Assembly (NCBI GenBank): GCA_020852815.1
Contig: JADZAN010000009.1
Coordinates: 211,264 to 275,263, forward strand
Length of the DNA stretch: 64,000 nt
Reading direction: 5' to 3'
DNA from: Gemmatimonadaceae bacterium
Lineage (GTDB): Bacteria; Gemmatimonadota; Gemmatimonadetes; Gemmatimonadales; Gemmatimonadaceae
Shown: positions 1 to 11,124 of the stretch, piece after piece
Position numbering within the stretch: the stretch's first letter is position 1
How the letters are laid out: every line of letters begins with the position of its first letter
Notes under the pieces: generated by a model
Database searches by the model: none
Told to the model about the DNA's origin: nothing
The model's input: the letters and a program-made list of their open reading frames with translations, nothing else
Translations under genes and position numbers: made by a program

Positions 1-2
1 TC

Positions 3-1719
<1,717 letters not shown>

Positions 1720-1759
1720 CCGCCGCGGGTTCTTCATCTGGTGAGGATCTTCAGGACGC

Positions 1760-2419
1760 ATGGGAACACGACCGGTACTGGCAGCGGCGCTCGCGGGGAT
1801 TCCGATCGGCATCCAGCGTCACGGCCAGTGGGCCGGGCGGCGACAGCTCCTGATCAAGTTCGCCGGGCCGGCCGAGACGGCGACGATGTACACGTCCGAC
1901 GCGCTGGCGCGTGAGGTGGGGCGGGCGTTGAGCCGTTCGCCGGTGCACTCGATCTGCATTTCGGGGCGCGACGCGCTGGGGAACGCCGAGTTCCTGGAGG
2001 CGGCGCTGCAGGCACTGGCGACGAACACGCCGGTCGTGGCCGACACCGACGGGCAGCGCCCCGAGGCGATCGCCGTCCTGCACGCCTATCTCTCCCTCGT
2101 GCAGGTGTCGATCGACACGCCGGCATCGGAGGCGACGGTGGAGCGGGCGATGGAGACGGTTCGGGCCGCGGCGCGTGTGGGATGCGCGCAGGCGGTGGTC
2201 ATTGGCGGGACGGATGAGGCCAGTGACGCCGATTACTTGCAGATCGTCGAGAAGGCGCACGCCGCAAGCGAGAAGGTGCGCCTCCTGATCCATCCCGGCC
2301 CCGCGACCGAGCGCGGGGTGCTGGACCGGCGGTGGGCGGTGCTGCTCGAGCACGCCATGGGGCGCCATGCCGACGTGCAGATCGCGCTGCGGTTGAGCGG
2401 ACCGGCAACACTGCGGTAG
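1760..2419 (+). CDS. QueE-like protein lacking the radical-SAM cysteines
   Basis: I read this 219-residue protein as a shortened relative of QueE (7-carboxy-7-deazaguanine synthase). GIQRHGQWAGRRQLLIKFAG matches the QueE start, usually written IQGEG..G....FVR.AG. YTSDALAREV then matches the helix before the TGGEP region (here ISGRDAL), and VVADTDGQRPE matches the (E)T.G segment. The block between FAG and YTSD, where QueE holds its CxxxCxxC Fe-S site, is cut to a few residues and has no cysteine. It therefore cannot bind a normal radical-SAM cluster. The next gene but one is queF, of the same deazapurine pathway. Function unknown; it may be a binding or scaffold protein, or a decayed enzyme. 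Confidence 0.6.
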   Translation: MGTRPVLAAALAGIPIGIQRHGQWAGRRQLLIKFAGPAETATMYTSDALAREVGRALSRSPVHSICISGRDALGNAEFLEAALQALATNTPVVADTDGQRPEAIAVLHAYLSLVQVSIDTPASEATVERAMETVRAAARVGCAQAVVIGGTDEASDADYLQIVEKAHAASEKVRLLIHPGPATERGVLDRRWAVLLEHAMGRHADVQIALRLSGPATLR

Positions 2420-2616
2420 CTGTTGTGGCGCCCTTGGCGACGTGCCGTTCGCGGTGCGTTGTGCGCGGCGCCGTCGCGCGTGGGAGAGTGCGGGCAGTCG
2501 GGGACGTGGCCGGAACAGTCGGCGCCTCCCTGCGATAGATATAGTGGAGAAAGTTCGCGCAGAGGGCCGCTCACGCCGCCAGGGCCTTCGCGATCGCCGT
2601 TTGTCGCATCACGCCG

Positions 2617-3528
2617 ATGGGCCTCACGTACACCGACGACACCGACTATCCGCGCCTCACGAAGGCGGTGCAGTGGTTGATCGCGATCAACGTCGCGATC
2701 TACTTCCTGCAGCTGACGGTTGTGGGTGCGCAGAACATGCTGCCGGCGCTTGGCTTCTCGGCCGACGACCTGTCGCGTTCGTGGTGGACCATCGGGACGT
2801 ACATGTTCGTGCACGGGGGCTTCTGGCACCTCGCCCTCAACATGTACACGCTCTACATCTTTGGCCCGCGCGTGGAGCATGCGTGGAGCGCCGGGGAGTT
2901 CACGCGTTACTACGTGCTGTGCGGGCTGGGCGGGTGGTTCTTCCACTTGCTGTTCGCGCGCGAGTCGCTGCTGATCGGTGCCTCCGCCGCGGTGCTGGGG
3001 GTGACGCTGGCCTATGCGACGCGCTGGCCCAACGACGAGGTCCTCCTGTTTGGCGTCGTCCCGCTCAAGGTGAAATGGATGGTGGCGCTGATGGTGGCGC
3101 TCAACCTCATTGGCGGGATGTCCGAGGGACAGGGTGGCGGGGTGGCGTATCTGGCGCACCTGGGCGGGCTTGCCGCGGGGTGGCTCTACCTGCGCACCGC
3201 ATCTGGCGGCGGCGGAATCGATCGCTTCAAGCAGCGTGTGACCCCCGCAACCGACATCCCCGACGAGACTCCGCGCGCCATTCCGCGCTCCATGCCGCGC
3301 GCGCGTGAGAAGGGGAACGAGATCGATGATATCATCGCCCGCAGCAACTCCGCGGTGTCGCGGCGCCCGGCGCCGCAGTCGCCCCCACTCGGCGCCAAGG
3401 GGGTCAAGCGAATGAGCGACATCGACCTCGTGCTCGACAAGATCTCGCAGCAGGGGATCGAGAGCCTGAGCGCCGACGAGAAGCGGATGCTGGAGGAGAT
3501 GTCGCGGGAGCTACGCGACGGCGCGTAG
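2617..3528 (+). CDS. Rhomboid family intramembrane serine protease with C-terminal extension
   Basis: This multi-pass membrane protein of 303 residues carries the rhomboid core in residues ~15-200. The nucleophile is Ser123 in GASAAVLG, and the partner is His181 in AHLGGLAAG. The segment before TM2, FVHGGFWHLALNMYTLYIFG, has the family's conserved H and N residues. After about residue 200 a hydrophilic tail rich in Pro, Arg and Ser ends in a short helix (DLVLDKISQQGIESLSADEK), a tail often seen on bacterial rhomboids. It should cleave membrane proteins; the substrate is unknown. A hairpin terminator follows at 3578. Confidence 0.9.
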   Translation: MGLTYTDDTDYPRLTKAVQWLIAINVAIYFLQLTVVGAQNMLPALGFSADDLSRSWWTIGTYMFVHGGFWHLALNMYTLYIFGPRVEHAWSAGEFTRYYVLCGLGGWFFHLLFARESLLIGASAAVLGVTLAYATRWPNDEVLLFGVVPLKVKWMVALMVALNLIGGMSEGQGGGVAYLAHLGGLAAGWLYLRTASGGGGIDRFKQRVTPATDIPDETPRAIPRSMPRAREKGNEIDDIIARSNSAVSRRPAPQSPPLGAKGVKRMSDIDLVLDKISQQGIESLSADEKRMLEEMSRELRDGA

Positions 3529-3577
3529 CGATTGACAGCGCGAGGCTCTTGGTCGCGCGCGACGTTCCAAGCGATGA

Positions 3578-3601
3578 GGGCCGCCGGAGAGGCGGCCCTT
3601 T
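3578..3601 (+). terminator. Intrinsic terminator after the rhomboid gene
   Basis: An 8-bp perfect stem, GGGCCGCC / GGCGGCCC, with a 5-nt loop is followed by only three T residues. It lies about 50 bp after the rhomboid stop. Confidence 0.6.
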
Positions 3602-3649
3602 GCACGTCGGGAACTCATCCGGGCCTCACGCCGAAGTCGCGTGGGGGAA

Positions 3650-3678
3650 AAAAGAGCCCCCCGGCAGTACCGGGGGGC
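3650..3678 (-). terminator. Hairpin with a T-run on the minus strand
   Basis: A 9-bp perfect stem (GCCCCCCGG / CCGGGGGGC, 5-nt loop) is preceded on the plus strand by AAAAAAGA, which is a T-run after the hairpin on the minus strand. It may stop antisense reading from the minus-strand protease operon at 4.4-7.3 kb, although queF lies between. Confidence 0.4.
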
Positions 3679-3901
3679 GAGTGCCGTCGCGCCGTTCTCG
3701 CGTCGGCAGCGGCCGGCGCAACGAGCGCCAACCTGAAAACCAACCTACGGTTGAATCGGTCGCGTGTCCATAGCAGGGACGTACGCCATTGTGGAATCGT
3801 CACGCACTGGATTGGGACGCGACAATCGCGACGCCCAGCGGGGAGAGCGGCGGGGTCCCTTCGGTCACAGTGTCCGCGCGAGGGGTGAGCAGTACTACCC
3901 C

Positions 3902-4327
3902 GTGACCAGGCAGAAGATCACCTTTCGCCACATGCCGCAACCCGAACTGCTCGAGACGTTTCCGAACCCGTACCCTGGGCGGAACTACGAAATCTTCATG
4001 ACGACGCCGGAGTTCACATCGCTCTGCCCGATTGGCGGGATCGAGACCGATGCGGCCGAGCTGGCGCTGCTCAAGGGTGGAGCGCCGGACTTCGCGACGA
4101 TCAATATCTCGTATGTCCCGGACGATCTCTGCCTGGAGCTGAAGAGTCTCAAGCTCTATCTCTGGAGCTTCCGGAACGACGGGATCTTCTACGAGCGCGT
4201 GGTGAACCGCATCCTGGACGACCTGGTGGCCAAGGCGTCGCCGCGCTGGATGCGCGTGGTGGGAGATTTCAACGTGCGCGGTGGACTCAAGTCGATCATC
4301 ACGGTCGACCACGGAAGCAAGCCGTAG
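3902..4327 (+). CDS. queF: NADPH-dependent 7-cyano-7-deazaguanine reductase QueF
   Basis: QueF reduces preQ0 to preQ1 in queuosine tRNA modification. The single-domain (short) form is seen: ELLETFPNPYPG, then PEFTSLCP with the catalytic cysteine at about residue 42, PDFATINISYVPDD, and the substrate and NADPH segment ELKSLKLYLWSFRNDG. The end RGGLKSIITVDHG is also typical. I chose the GTG at 3902 because it gives the usual ~15 residues before ELLE and has GAGGGGTGAG about 12 bp upstream; ATG 3932 and an upstream start at 3764 are possible. A QueE-like gene lies 1.5 kb upstream. Confidence 0.93.
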   Translation: MTRQKITFRHMPQPELLETFPNPYPGRNYEIFMTTPEFTSLCPIGGIETDAAELALLKGGAPDFATINISYVPDDLCLELKSLKLYLWSFRNDGIFYERVVNRILDDLVAKASPRWMRVVGDFNVRGGLKSIITVDHGSKP

Positions 4328-4388
4328 CCGGGAGCCACGCCGCGCGGCGCAGCCCCGGCCATGCACCATCTTCGACCTCAACTCGATC

Positions 4389-5855
4389 TCAGCGCGTGAG
4401 CGCGGCGAGGTCGAGGACGACGATCTCTCCCAGCTTGAGCGCCTCGATGGAGGGGCGCACGCTGTTGAGGTCGCCCACCACGATGACCGACGCCTGGTCG
4501 GGGTGGAGGTACTGCCTGGCCACGCGCTGCACGTCGGCGGTGGTGACACGGCGGACCTTGGCGGCGTACGTCGACAGTTCGGCGAGTGGGAGGTCGAAGA
4601 CGGCGAGCTGCGCGATGGCCCCTGCCACCTGCGACGTGCTCTCGAGCGAACCGGGGAGCGCCAGTTCGACGTAGGCCTTGGCGCGCTGCAATTCGTCGTT
4701 GGACACGGGCTGGTCGCGAATGGCGCGCAGCTCCTTGAAGAACTCGACGAGCGACGAGTCGGTGACGTTGGTGCGCACGGCGGCCGAGGCGATGAAGGGG
4801 CCGGGCAGCTTGCGGAAGGTGAAGCGTGAGCTGGCGCCGTAGGTGTAGCCCTTGGCCTCGCGCAGGTTGGAGTTGAGGCGCGACGAGAATGAGCCGCCGA
4901 GGAGGGTGTTCATCACCATCAGCGGGGCGTAGTCGGGGGAGAGGCGATCGACGCCGGGCCACCCGATGGAGATGACCGACTGTGCGGCGCCGGGCTTGTC
5001 GACGAGGTAGACGCGCGTGCGCACCTCGCGGCGCGGCGCCGTGGTGACGGCCGCGGCGACGGCGGGGGCGCCGGCGGCGCGCCAGTCGCCAAGCCGCCGT
5101 TGCAGCTCGGCGCGTGCGCGCTCGGCCGCGATATCACCGACGACGACGACCTGTGCGTGCTCGGGGCGCAGCGCCCGCGCGTAGAAGTTGCGCACGGCGC
5201 TGCTGTCGATCGCGGCGACAGTCGCCGAGTCGCCGCCGGCATTTCGGTGGTAGGGGTGGCCGGTGGGAAAGAGCGTGCTGTTGAAGGCGATGTCGGCGAG
5301 GGCGTTGGGCTGGTCGCGCTGCTGCAGGATAGCCGTCAGCCGCAAGTCGCGTTGCCGCTTGACCTCGGCGCTGGCAAAGGTGGGGCGGCGAATCACGTCG
5401 GCCAGGAGGTCGAGCGCCGGCGCGAGCGAGCGCACGGGGACCTTGAGCGAGACGGTGATGCGGTCCCAGTCGGCGCCGGTCTGGAGCGAGGCGCCGAGAA
5501 AGGCGAGTTCCGACTGGAGCGTGGCGGCGTCGCGCGTGCCGGCCCCTTCGTCGAGCATGTTGGCGGTGAAGGCGGCGATGCCGGCGTTGGCCGCGTCGAG
5601 GCGAGCGCCGCCGGGGAACGAGACCACGAGCTGCACGAGGGGGAGCTCGCGCTGCTCGACGACGCTCAGGGCGAGGCCGTTGGCGAGGCGCTCGCGATGG
5701 ACGGCGGGGACGGTGAGCGGGGCGGCCGAGCCTAACGCCGGCGGGCGCTCGCGCACGGCGGGCTGGGCGGGCGCGGGGGACGTCGCCGATGCGACGGCGA
5801 ACAGGGTGGCGCCGACGGCGGTGGCCGCGTGGCGCGCGAGATGGGCGCGGCTCAC
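4389..5855 (-). CDS. M16 family peptidase, non-catalytic partner subunit
   Basis: This is a 488-residue exported protein with a signal peptide at ~1-31 (Ala-rich, ending APAQ). It has the two-part M16 fold: an N-terminal half starting ERLANGLALSVVEQRELPLVQL and a C-terminal M16_C half beginning near LRPEHAQVVVVGD. At the place of the zinc motif HxxEH it has AAFTANMLDEG, so the metal site is lost. Such subunits normally form a heterodimer with an active M16 protease and help hold the peptide. The gene overlaps the stop of its upstream catalytic partner by 4 bp (ATGA at 5852-5855), which implies coupled synthesis. Confidence 0.9.
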   Translation of the reverse strand: MSRAHLARHAATAVGATLFAVASATSPAPAQPAVRERPPALGSAAPLTVPAVHRERLANGLALSVVEQRELPLVQLVVSFPGGARLDAANAGIAAFTANMLDEGAGTRDAATLQSELAFLGASLQTGADWDRITVSLKVPVRSLAPALDLLADVIRRPTFASAEVKRQRDLRLTAILQQRDQPNALADIAFNSTLFPTGHPYHRNAGGDSATVAAIDSSAVRNFYARALRPEHAQVVVVGDIAAERARAELQRRLGDWRAAGAPAVAAAVTTAPRREVRTRVYLVDKPGAAQSVISIGWPGVDRLSPDYAPLMVMNTLLGGSFSSRLNSNLREAKGYTYGASSRFTFRKLPGPFIASAAVRTNVTDSSLVEFFKELRAIRDQPVSNDELQRAKAYVELALPGSLESTSQVAGAIAQLAVFDLPLAELSTYAAKVRRVTTADVQRVARQYLHPDQASVIVVGDLNSVRPSIEALKLGEIVVLDLAALTR

Positions 5856-7303
5856 TGGGCACCTCCCGCGGTGGCGGCGAGCTCCTTCTTGCCGGTGGGG
5901 ACGACGCTGACGGTGACGCGCGGGGCGCGCAGGTACTGGTTCACCACGCGCTTCACGTCGGCGGCGGTGACGCCCTGCATGCGGTCCAGGTCGCGCTGGA
6001 AGGCGTCGGGGGTGCCGGTGAAGTAGTAGTACTCGTTGAGCTGTTCGGCCTTGGCGTTCACGAACTCGAGGCGGTTGAGGAACTGCGACTCGAGCGCGTT
6101 GCGCGCCTGTTGCAGCTCACGGTCGGTGGGGCCGTCGGTGGCGAGGCGCACCAGCTCGCGGTCGATTGCGTCGCGCACGACGTTGAGCGCCTTGCCGGGG
6201 CGGGCGGTGGCGACCACGGTGAAGTCGCCGGCGAGCTTCTTGGCGTCGTTCTGCGCGTAGACGTCGCGGGCCAGCTCCTGCTCATAGACCACGGCACTCG
6301 TCAGGCGGGCGTTGCGCGCGCCGCTGAGGAGGTATTGCGTCACTTCGAGCGCCGCGTCGTCGGCGTGGAAGCGCGGGACGGCGTGCCAGGACAGGTAGAG
6401 GCGCGGGAGCTGCACGCGATCCTCGGCCACGATCACCGTGTCGCGCGGGACGATGGGAGCCGGCGTGGGGCGGGCGATGGCCGGGCCGCGCGGGATATCG
6501 GCGAAGAGCTGCCGCACGAGGGCGCGCACCGAGTCTCCCTTCACGTCGCCGGCCACGACGATGACGGCGTTGTTGGGGGCGTAGTACTTCCGGAAGAACT
6601 CCTTCGTGTCCTCGAGCGAGGCGGCGGAGAGGTCGGCCATGGAGCCGATCACCGGCCACGAATACGGATGGTCCTTGGGGTACATCGCCGGCGCGGAGAT
6701 GTCCTCGACGATCCCATACGGCTGGTTCTCGACTCCCTGGCGCCGCTCGTTCTTCACCACCTCGCGCTGCGCGTCGACCTTGGCGCTGTCCATCGTTGGG
6801 AGGAGCCAACCCATGCGGTCGGCCTCGAGCCAGAGCATGAGGGGGAGCGCGTGGCGCGGCCCCCACTCGTAGTACGCGGTGCGGTCGTTGTTGGTCGTCC
6901 CGTTGTTGCTGGCGCCGGCCGACTCGAGGAGGCGGTCGAACTGCGGATACTGGGCGTGCTCGGAGCCCATGAACATCAGGTGCTCGAAGAGGTGCGCGAA
7001 GCCGGTGCGCCCGGGCTTCTCATCGCCCGACCCCACGTGGAACCAGACGTTGGTGGCCACCGTGGGGACCGAGTGATCCTCGTGGACGATGAGGGTGAGC
7101 CCGTTGGGGAGGGTGTCGACGGTGACGGGGACGCGGAGGCGGGGCGACGCGCCCTGCACGCCCTGCGCGCCTTGCGCGTGCAGCGCGCGAGGTGCCGGGG
7201 TGGCGATGACGCCGGCGACCAGCGCGATGACCAGTGCGATGACCGGCCTCCTGGCGGACAAGGCCGGGAAGGTGCGGGAGCGGGCTCGGTGAAGTGGAGG
7301 CAT
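5852..7303 (-). CDS. M16 family zinc metalloprotease, catalytic subunit
   Basis: This 483-residue exported protease carries the inverted zinc motif HLFEH at residues 104-108 (GFAHLFEHLMFMGSE), with downstream acidic ligands in the VDAQREVVKNERR segment. It has a signal peptide of about 43 residues ending ALHAQG. The N-terminal M16 domain is followed by an M16_C domain from about residue 225. It is first in a two-gene operon with the zinc-less partner. The pair probably degrades peptides in the periplasm. Some copies of this pair are membrane-bound, but no extra anchor is visible here. Confidence 0.93.
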   Translation of the reverse strand: MPPLHRARSRTFPALSARRPVIALVIALVAGVIATPAPRALHAQGAQGVQGASPRLRVPVTVDTLPNGLTLIVHEDHSVPTVATNVWFHVGSGDEKPGRTGFAHLFEHLMFMGSEHAQYPQFDRLLESAGASNNGTTNNDRTAYYEWGPRHALPLMLWLEADRMGWLLPTMDSAKVDAQREVVKNERRQGVENQPYGIVEDISAPAMYPKDHPYSWPVIGSMADLSAASLEDTKEFFRKYYAPNNAVIVVAGDVKGDSVRALVRQLFADIPRGPAIARPTPAPIVPRDTVIVAEDRVQLPRLYLSWHAVPRFHADDAALEVTQYLLSGARNARLTSAVVYEQELARDVYAQNDAKKLAGDFTVVATARPGKALNVVRDAIDRELVRLATDGPTDRELQQARNALESQFLNRLEFVNAKAEQLNEYYYFTGTPDAFQRDLDRMQGVTAADVKRVVNQYLRAPRVTVSVVPTGKKELAATAGGAQ

Positions 7304-7559
7304 GCGGCTGTGGCGGCGTAGGCGGCGGCGATGGCGGCGATGTATGCGTATGCGAGGGCACCGGTGGTGCGAGGTCGACCGGACCGGGACACCGCGTCGA
7401 CGCCCGCAAGCTGGTCATTGCGCGCTTCACATGGGAGCCCCCGCGGGGTGGCCCGCGCTGGCCGGGGGGTGGAGCGCGGTAGACCGGGCGCGGTGGACGG
7501 GGCCCATATTGTGTGCTATCTCAGGCGTGCTCGACCGGCGCAGCGAGAACAAACACGGG

Positions 7560-9848
7560 ATGCAAGGAGTGACTACACCTTCGAGGCAGAATTCGCTGCT
7601 GGAAGCGGTGTTCGAGGCGTCGCCATTCGGGTTGGCGGTGTACGATGCGTCGATGCGCTTCGTGCGCGTGAATGCAGTGTTCGCCGCCATCCATGGCCTC
7701 CCGGTGGACGTGTACATCGGGCGCACGCTGCGCGACGTGCTGCCGGCGCTCGCGCCGGACGTGGAGCCGGTCGTGGCGCGCGCGCTGGCGGGCGAGGTGG
7801 TGCGCGACGTTCCACTGTCCGGCGAGACGGCGGCACAGCCGGGAGTGCGGCGGCACTGGAACGCCAGCTATCTCCCCATCACCGTCGATGGTGAAGCGGG
7901 GGTCGCCGTCTTTGTCGAGGAGCGCACCGCGCAGGTCGAAGCGCAGCGCGCGCTGCGCGAGAGCGAGGCGCGCTTTCGCGCCATCGCCGCCTCGTCACCG
8001 ATCGGGATCATCCTGAGCGACGTCGACAGCCGCCTGGTGTACGCGAACGCTGCCACCGAGCGCATGGCCGGCGTGAGCAGCGAGGCGCTGCAGGGCTTTG
8101 GCTGGAGCAACGTCGTTCATCCGGAAGACCTGCCGCGGCTGCAACAGCTCATCACCGAATCGATCCGCACGCAGGCGGGGGGGTACTCGATCTCGTTGCG
8201 CCTGCAGCGACCCGAGGGCGACGTGCTATGGGTCGACGTGCTGGCGCGCGACTTCGTGCAGGATGGCGTTCGCACCGGGCGCCTCACGCTCGTCATCGAT
8301 CACACCGAGACGCGCCGCATGGAAGCGGCGCTGCTGGAAAGCGAAGAACGCTTCCGCGAGTTGGCGGAAAACGTCGATGCGGTGTTCTATCTCGCGCGTC
8401 CCGATGGCTCGGTGGAGTATGTGAGTCCGGGCTTCGCCTCGATCTGGGGACTGTCGCCGGAGGCGCTGTACGCCAATCCCCGGCTCTGGCTCGAGAGCAT
8501 GCACGCGGACGATCGGGAACGGGTGCGGCAGCTGGTGCAGCGCGATCGCGTGCGCTTCCGCGCCGAGTATCGCATCGTGCGTCCGGACGGCGAGGTGCGC
8601 TGGATTTCCGATCGTTCGTTTCCCGTGTTGGATGCCGCGGGTGAGGTGAGGCGCGTGGCCGGCGTGGCGACCGACGACACGCTGCGCCATTCGTTGGAGG
8701 CGCAACTGCTGCAGGCGCAACGACTGGAGAGCATCGGACGCCTGGCGGGGGGCGTGGCGCACGACTTCAACAACCTGCTCACGGTGATCCTGAGTCATGC
8801 GGCCTTTGCCCGGCAGGATGTGTCGCAGGCTGGCGAGGACCTGTCGGCGATCGAGCAGGCGGGGGTGCGCGCCTCGGAACTCACGGCGCAGCTCCTGGCC
8901 TTTGCGCGGCGGCAGGTGATCGAACCGCGCATCGTCGACCTCAACGCGCTCACCGGACAGGTGGACCGCATGCTGCGGCGCCTCATTGGCGCGCATGTGC
9001 AGCTGCAAACCGTATGTGCCGACGCGTTGTGGCCGGTGCGCGTGGACCCGGCGCAGATGGAGCAGGTGCTGGTGAACCTTGCCGTCAATGCGCGCGACGC
9101 GATGCCCGATGGTGGGACGCTGATCATCGAGACCGCGAACGTGGTGCTCGACGAGGGCTACGCCGCGGCGCATGCCGGCGTGACGCCGGGCGAGTACGTG
9201 ATGCTGGCCGTGAGCGACAGCGGGAAGGGGATAGAGGCGCACGTGCTTCCCATGGTGTTCGAGCCGTTCTACACCACGAAGCCCAGCGGGAGCGGGACCG
9301 GGTTGGGGCTGGCGACGTGCTACGGGATCGTGAAGCAGGCCGGGGGGCACATCTGGGCGTACTCCGAGCCGGGCAACGGTGCCTCGTTCAAGATCTACCT
9401 GCCACGCGGGACGGGGACGCCGAGCGAACTCGCGCCCGCAGAGGCGGCGACGCCGCAGCGCGGGTACGAGACCGTGCTGCTGGTGGAGGACGACGAGGAC
9501 GTGCGGGCGATTGCCGTGCGCACGCTGCGCGAACAGGGGTTCACCGTGCTCGAGGCGTACGATGGCGAGGATGCGTTGCAGGTGGCGGGTGCCCATGCCG
9601 GGGAGATCCACATCCTGGTGACCGACGTGGTGATGCCCCGGCTGGGAGGGAAGGAGCTGGCGGCGAAGCTCTCGGCGGAGCGTCCGTCGATGAAGGTGCT
9701 CTTTGCCTCTGGCTACACGCGCAACGCCATTGTGCACCAAGGGGTGCTGGAGGATGGGATTCACTTCCTGCAGAAGCCCTACGTGCCGGCCACGCTCACC
9801 CGGCGCGTGCGCGACGTGCTCGACGGGGCGGGGGATACGCCGCCCTGA
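7560..9848 (+). CDS. PAS-domain hybrid sensor histidine kinase with C-terminal receiver
   Basis: This soluble hybrid kinase of 762 residues has no membrane segment. Three PAS units come first (about residues 15-125, 135-255 and 260-385). The NtrB-like HisKA domain follows, with phospho-acceptor His401 in GGVAHDFNNLLT. The ATPase domain has NARDAM, DSGKGI and GTGLGLATCYG. The receiver domain (~640-755) has phospho-acceptor Asp689 in LVTDVVMPRLGG and the closing FLQKPY. The frame is open further upstream, but that part is Arg-rich low-complexity sequence, so I placed the start at ATG 7560. No partner regulator is adjacent, so signals may pass to a distant response regulator. Confidence 0.9.
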   Translation: MQGVTTPSRQNSLLEAVFEASPFGLAVYDASMRFVRVNAVFAAIHGLPVDVYIGRTLRDVLPALAPDVEPVVARALAGEVVRDVPLSGETAAQPGVRRHWNASYLPITVDGEAGVAVFVEERTAQVEAQRALRESEARFRAIAASSPIGIILSDVDSRLVYANAATERMAGVSSEALQGFGWSNVVHPEDLPRLQQLITESIRTQAGGYSISLRLQRPEGDVLWVDVLARDFVQDGVRTGRLTLVIDHTETRRMEAALLESEERFRELAENVDAVFYLARPDGSVEYVSPGFASIWGLSPEALYANPRLWLESMHADDRERVRQLVQRDRVRFRAEYRIVRPDGEVRWISDRSFPVLDAAGEVRRVAGVATDDTLRHSLEAQLLQAQRLESIGRLAGGVAHDFNNLLTVILSHAAFARQDVSQAGEDLSAIEQAGVRASELTAQLLAFARRQVIEPRIVDLNALTGQVDRMLRRLIGAHVQLQTVCADALWPVRVDPAQMEQVLVNLAVNARDAMPDGGTLIIETANVVLDEGYAAAHAGVTPGEYVMLAVSDSGKGIEAHVLPMVFEPFYTTKPSGSGTGLGLATCYGIVKQAGGHIWAYSEPGNGASFKIYLPRGTGTPSELAPAEAATPQRGYETVLLVEDDEDVRAIAVRTLREQGFTVLEAYDGEDALQVAGAHAGEIHILVTDVVMPRLGGKELAAKLSAERPSMKVLFASGYTRNAIVHQGVLEDGIHFLQKPYVPATLTRRVRDVLDGAGDTPP

Positions 9849-9881
9849 TGAGAGCTGACACCAAACGATGAATTGCTGACA

Positions 9882-10928
9882 ATGGACAGACGACAGTTCC
9901 TGGGCATGGGGGGTGCAGCGCTCGGCGCGGGCGCGGCCGTGTGGTCGGCCGCACGCGAGGCGGGGGCTGCGCCGTTAGGCAGCGACGCGCGCATCCACAT
10001 GCGCGCTGACGCGCGCCATGACGCGCGAGCCGCCGAGCGACCTGGCGAGCACCTGACGACGATCGGCGTGCAGTTGTTCTCCCTCCCTAAACTGCTGGAG
10101 CAGGACCTGGACGGGACGCTGGCAATGCTGGCGGGGCTTGGCTATCGCGAGGTGGAGCTGTATGGCCCGTACGGCTTCAGCACGCCCGAGGCGATCGAGA
10201 GCTGGAAGGCGATGGGGGCGCGACTCGGCTTCGCGGCGAGCGGGACGTACGGGCGCACGCCCGGCGACTTTCGTGCGCTCCTGGACCAGCACGGGCTCAA
10301 GGCCGCCTCGGCGCACATCGAACTCGCCACGCTCCTGGCGCGCCCCGAGCAGGTGGGCGAAGCGGCGCAGGCGCTGGGGCTCAGGTATCTCGGCATCAGC
10401 AACATCCCGGCGCCGTACCGCAAGACGCTCGACGACTACAAGCGGATGGCCGATCGCTTCAATGCGATGGGGGCGAAGGCCAAGCCGTACGGCTTCAAGG
10501 TGCTGTACCACAACCACGGGTACGGCTTGGCGCCGATGGAGGGCGCGATCCCGCTGCGCGTGCTGCTCGATCGCGTGGACCCGGCGGTGTTCGCGGCGGA
10601 GATGGACTTGTTCTGGACCACGGCCGGCGGCGCCGACCCCGTCGAACTGCTCACGGCATATCCACGGCTCTATCGCTTGCTGCACATCAAGGACATGAGC
10701 GAGAAGGTGCGTTTCGCGGGCGATGGCGGTGACGCGAGCCAGTGGATGGCGCTCTTCCCGAAGATGACGACCGCGGGGGATGGGGTGCTGCCGCTGCCGA
10801 GGATCCTGAGCGCGGCGAAGCGTGTGGGGGTGGAGCACTACCTGGTGGAGCAGGACCTGGTGGCGAATCCGAAGGAGGCGTTGGGGGCGAGTATCGGGTA
10901 CTTGCGGGGGGTAGAGTTGGGGGGGTAG
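9882..10928 (+). CDS. Tat-exported sugar phosphate isomerase/epimerase-like protein
   Basis: A twin-arginine signal opens this 348-residue protein: MDRRQFLGMGGAALGAGA, with cleavage likely before position 35. The rest is a xylose-isomerase-like TIM barrel (AP endonuclease 2 superfamily), with GVQLFSLPKLLEQDLDGTL, YREVELYGP, LYHNHGYG (metal-binding His) and HIKDMS near the C-terminus. Such exported members are common in soil bacteria and act on sugars or inositols, but the substrate cannot be read here. ATG 9882 gives the RR motif at residues 3-4; an in-frame TTG lies 9 bp upstream. It lies 33 bp after the histidine kinase gene. Confidence 0.87.
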   Translation: MDRRQFLGMGGAALGAGAAVWSAAREAGAAPLGSDARIHMRADARHDARAAERPGEHLTTIGVQLFSLPKLLEQDLDGTLAMLAGLGYREVELYGPYGFSTPEAIESWKAMGARLGFAASGTYGRTPGDFRALLDQHGLKAASAHIELATLLARPEQVGEAAQALGLRYLGISNIPAPYRKTLDDYKRMADRFNAMGAKAKPYGFKVLYHNHGYGLAPMEGAIPLRVLLDRVDPAVFAAEMDLFWTTAGGADPVELLTAYPRLYRLLHIKDMSEKVRFAGDGGDASQWMALFPKMTTAGDGVLPLPRILSAAKRVGVEHYLVEQDLVANPKEALGASIGYLRGVELGG

Positions 10929-10975
10929 GGGCGTTTACATTCTCCGGTCCTCCCTGCGGGTTGGGAGGAGAGTGG

Positions 10976-11048
<73 letters not shown>

Positions 11049-11086
11049 TTTGCGGGTAAGACTGAAAAGACAATGAGTTATGCGAA

Positions 11087-11124
11087 CGGGCCGCCGAGGC
11101 GATATCGGCGGCCCGTCGTGTTTT
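11087..11124 (+). terminator. Terminator after tRNA-Phe
   Basis: A perfect 10-bp stem, CGGGCCGCCG / CGGCGGCCCG, with a 9-nt loop is followed by TCGTGTTTT. It lies 38 bp after the tRNA. The next ~150 bp up to 11278 show no gene; frames there that cross the tRNA are spurious. Confidence 0.6.

Larger units (their letters stand above)
3529..3901. other. Intergenic region with two GC-rich hairpins
   Basis: This stretch between the rhomboid and queF genes holds two strong hairpins (3578-3598 and 3656-3678). An in-frame extension of queF could start as early as 3764, but residues encoded there do not resemble QueF. I looked for a preQ1 riboswitch upstream of queF and did not see its A-rich tail or stem pattern. 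Confidence 0.5.

Noticed and set aside
3764..3901. N-terminal extension of QueF
   Set aside because: Residues in this part do not resemble QueF and are Arg/Gly-rich; it is treated as upstream sequence.
7302..7559. N-terminal extension of the histidine kinase
   Set aside because: The frame is open, but it encodes low-complexity Arg-rich sequence and overlaps the promoter area of the divergent protease operon.
8226..9764. 512-residue minus-strand ORF
   Set aside because: It is the antisense shadow of the histidine kinase, His/Arg-rich and without domains.
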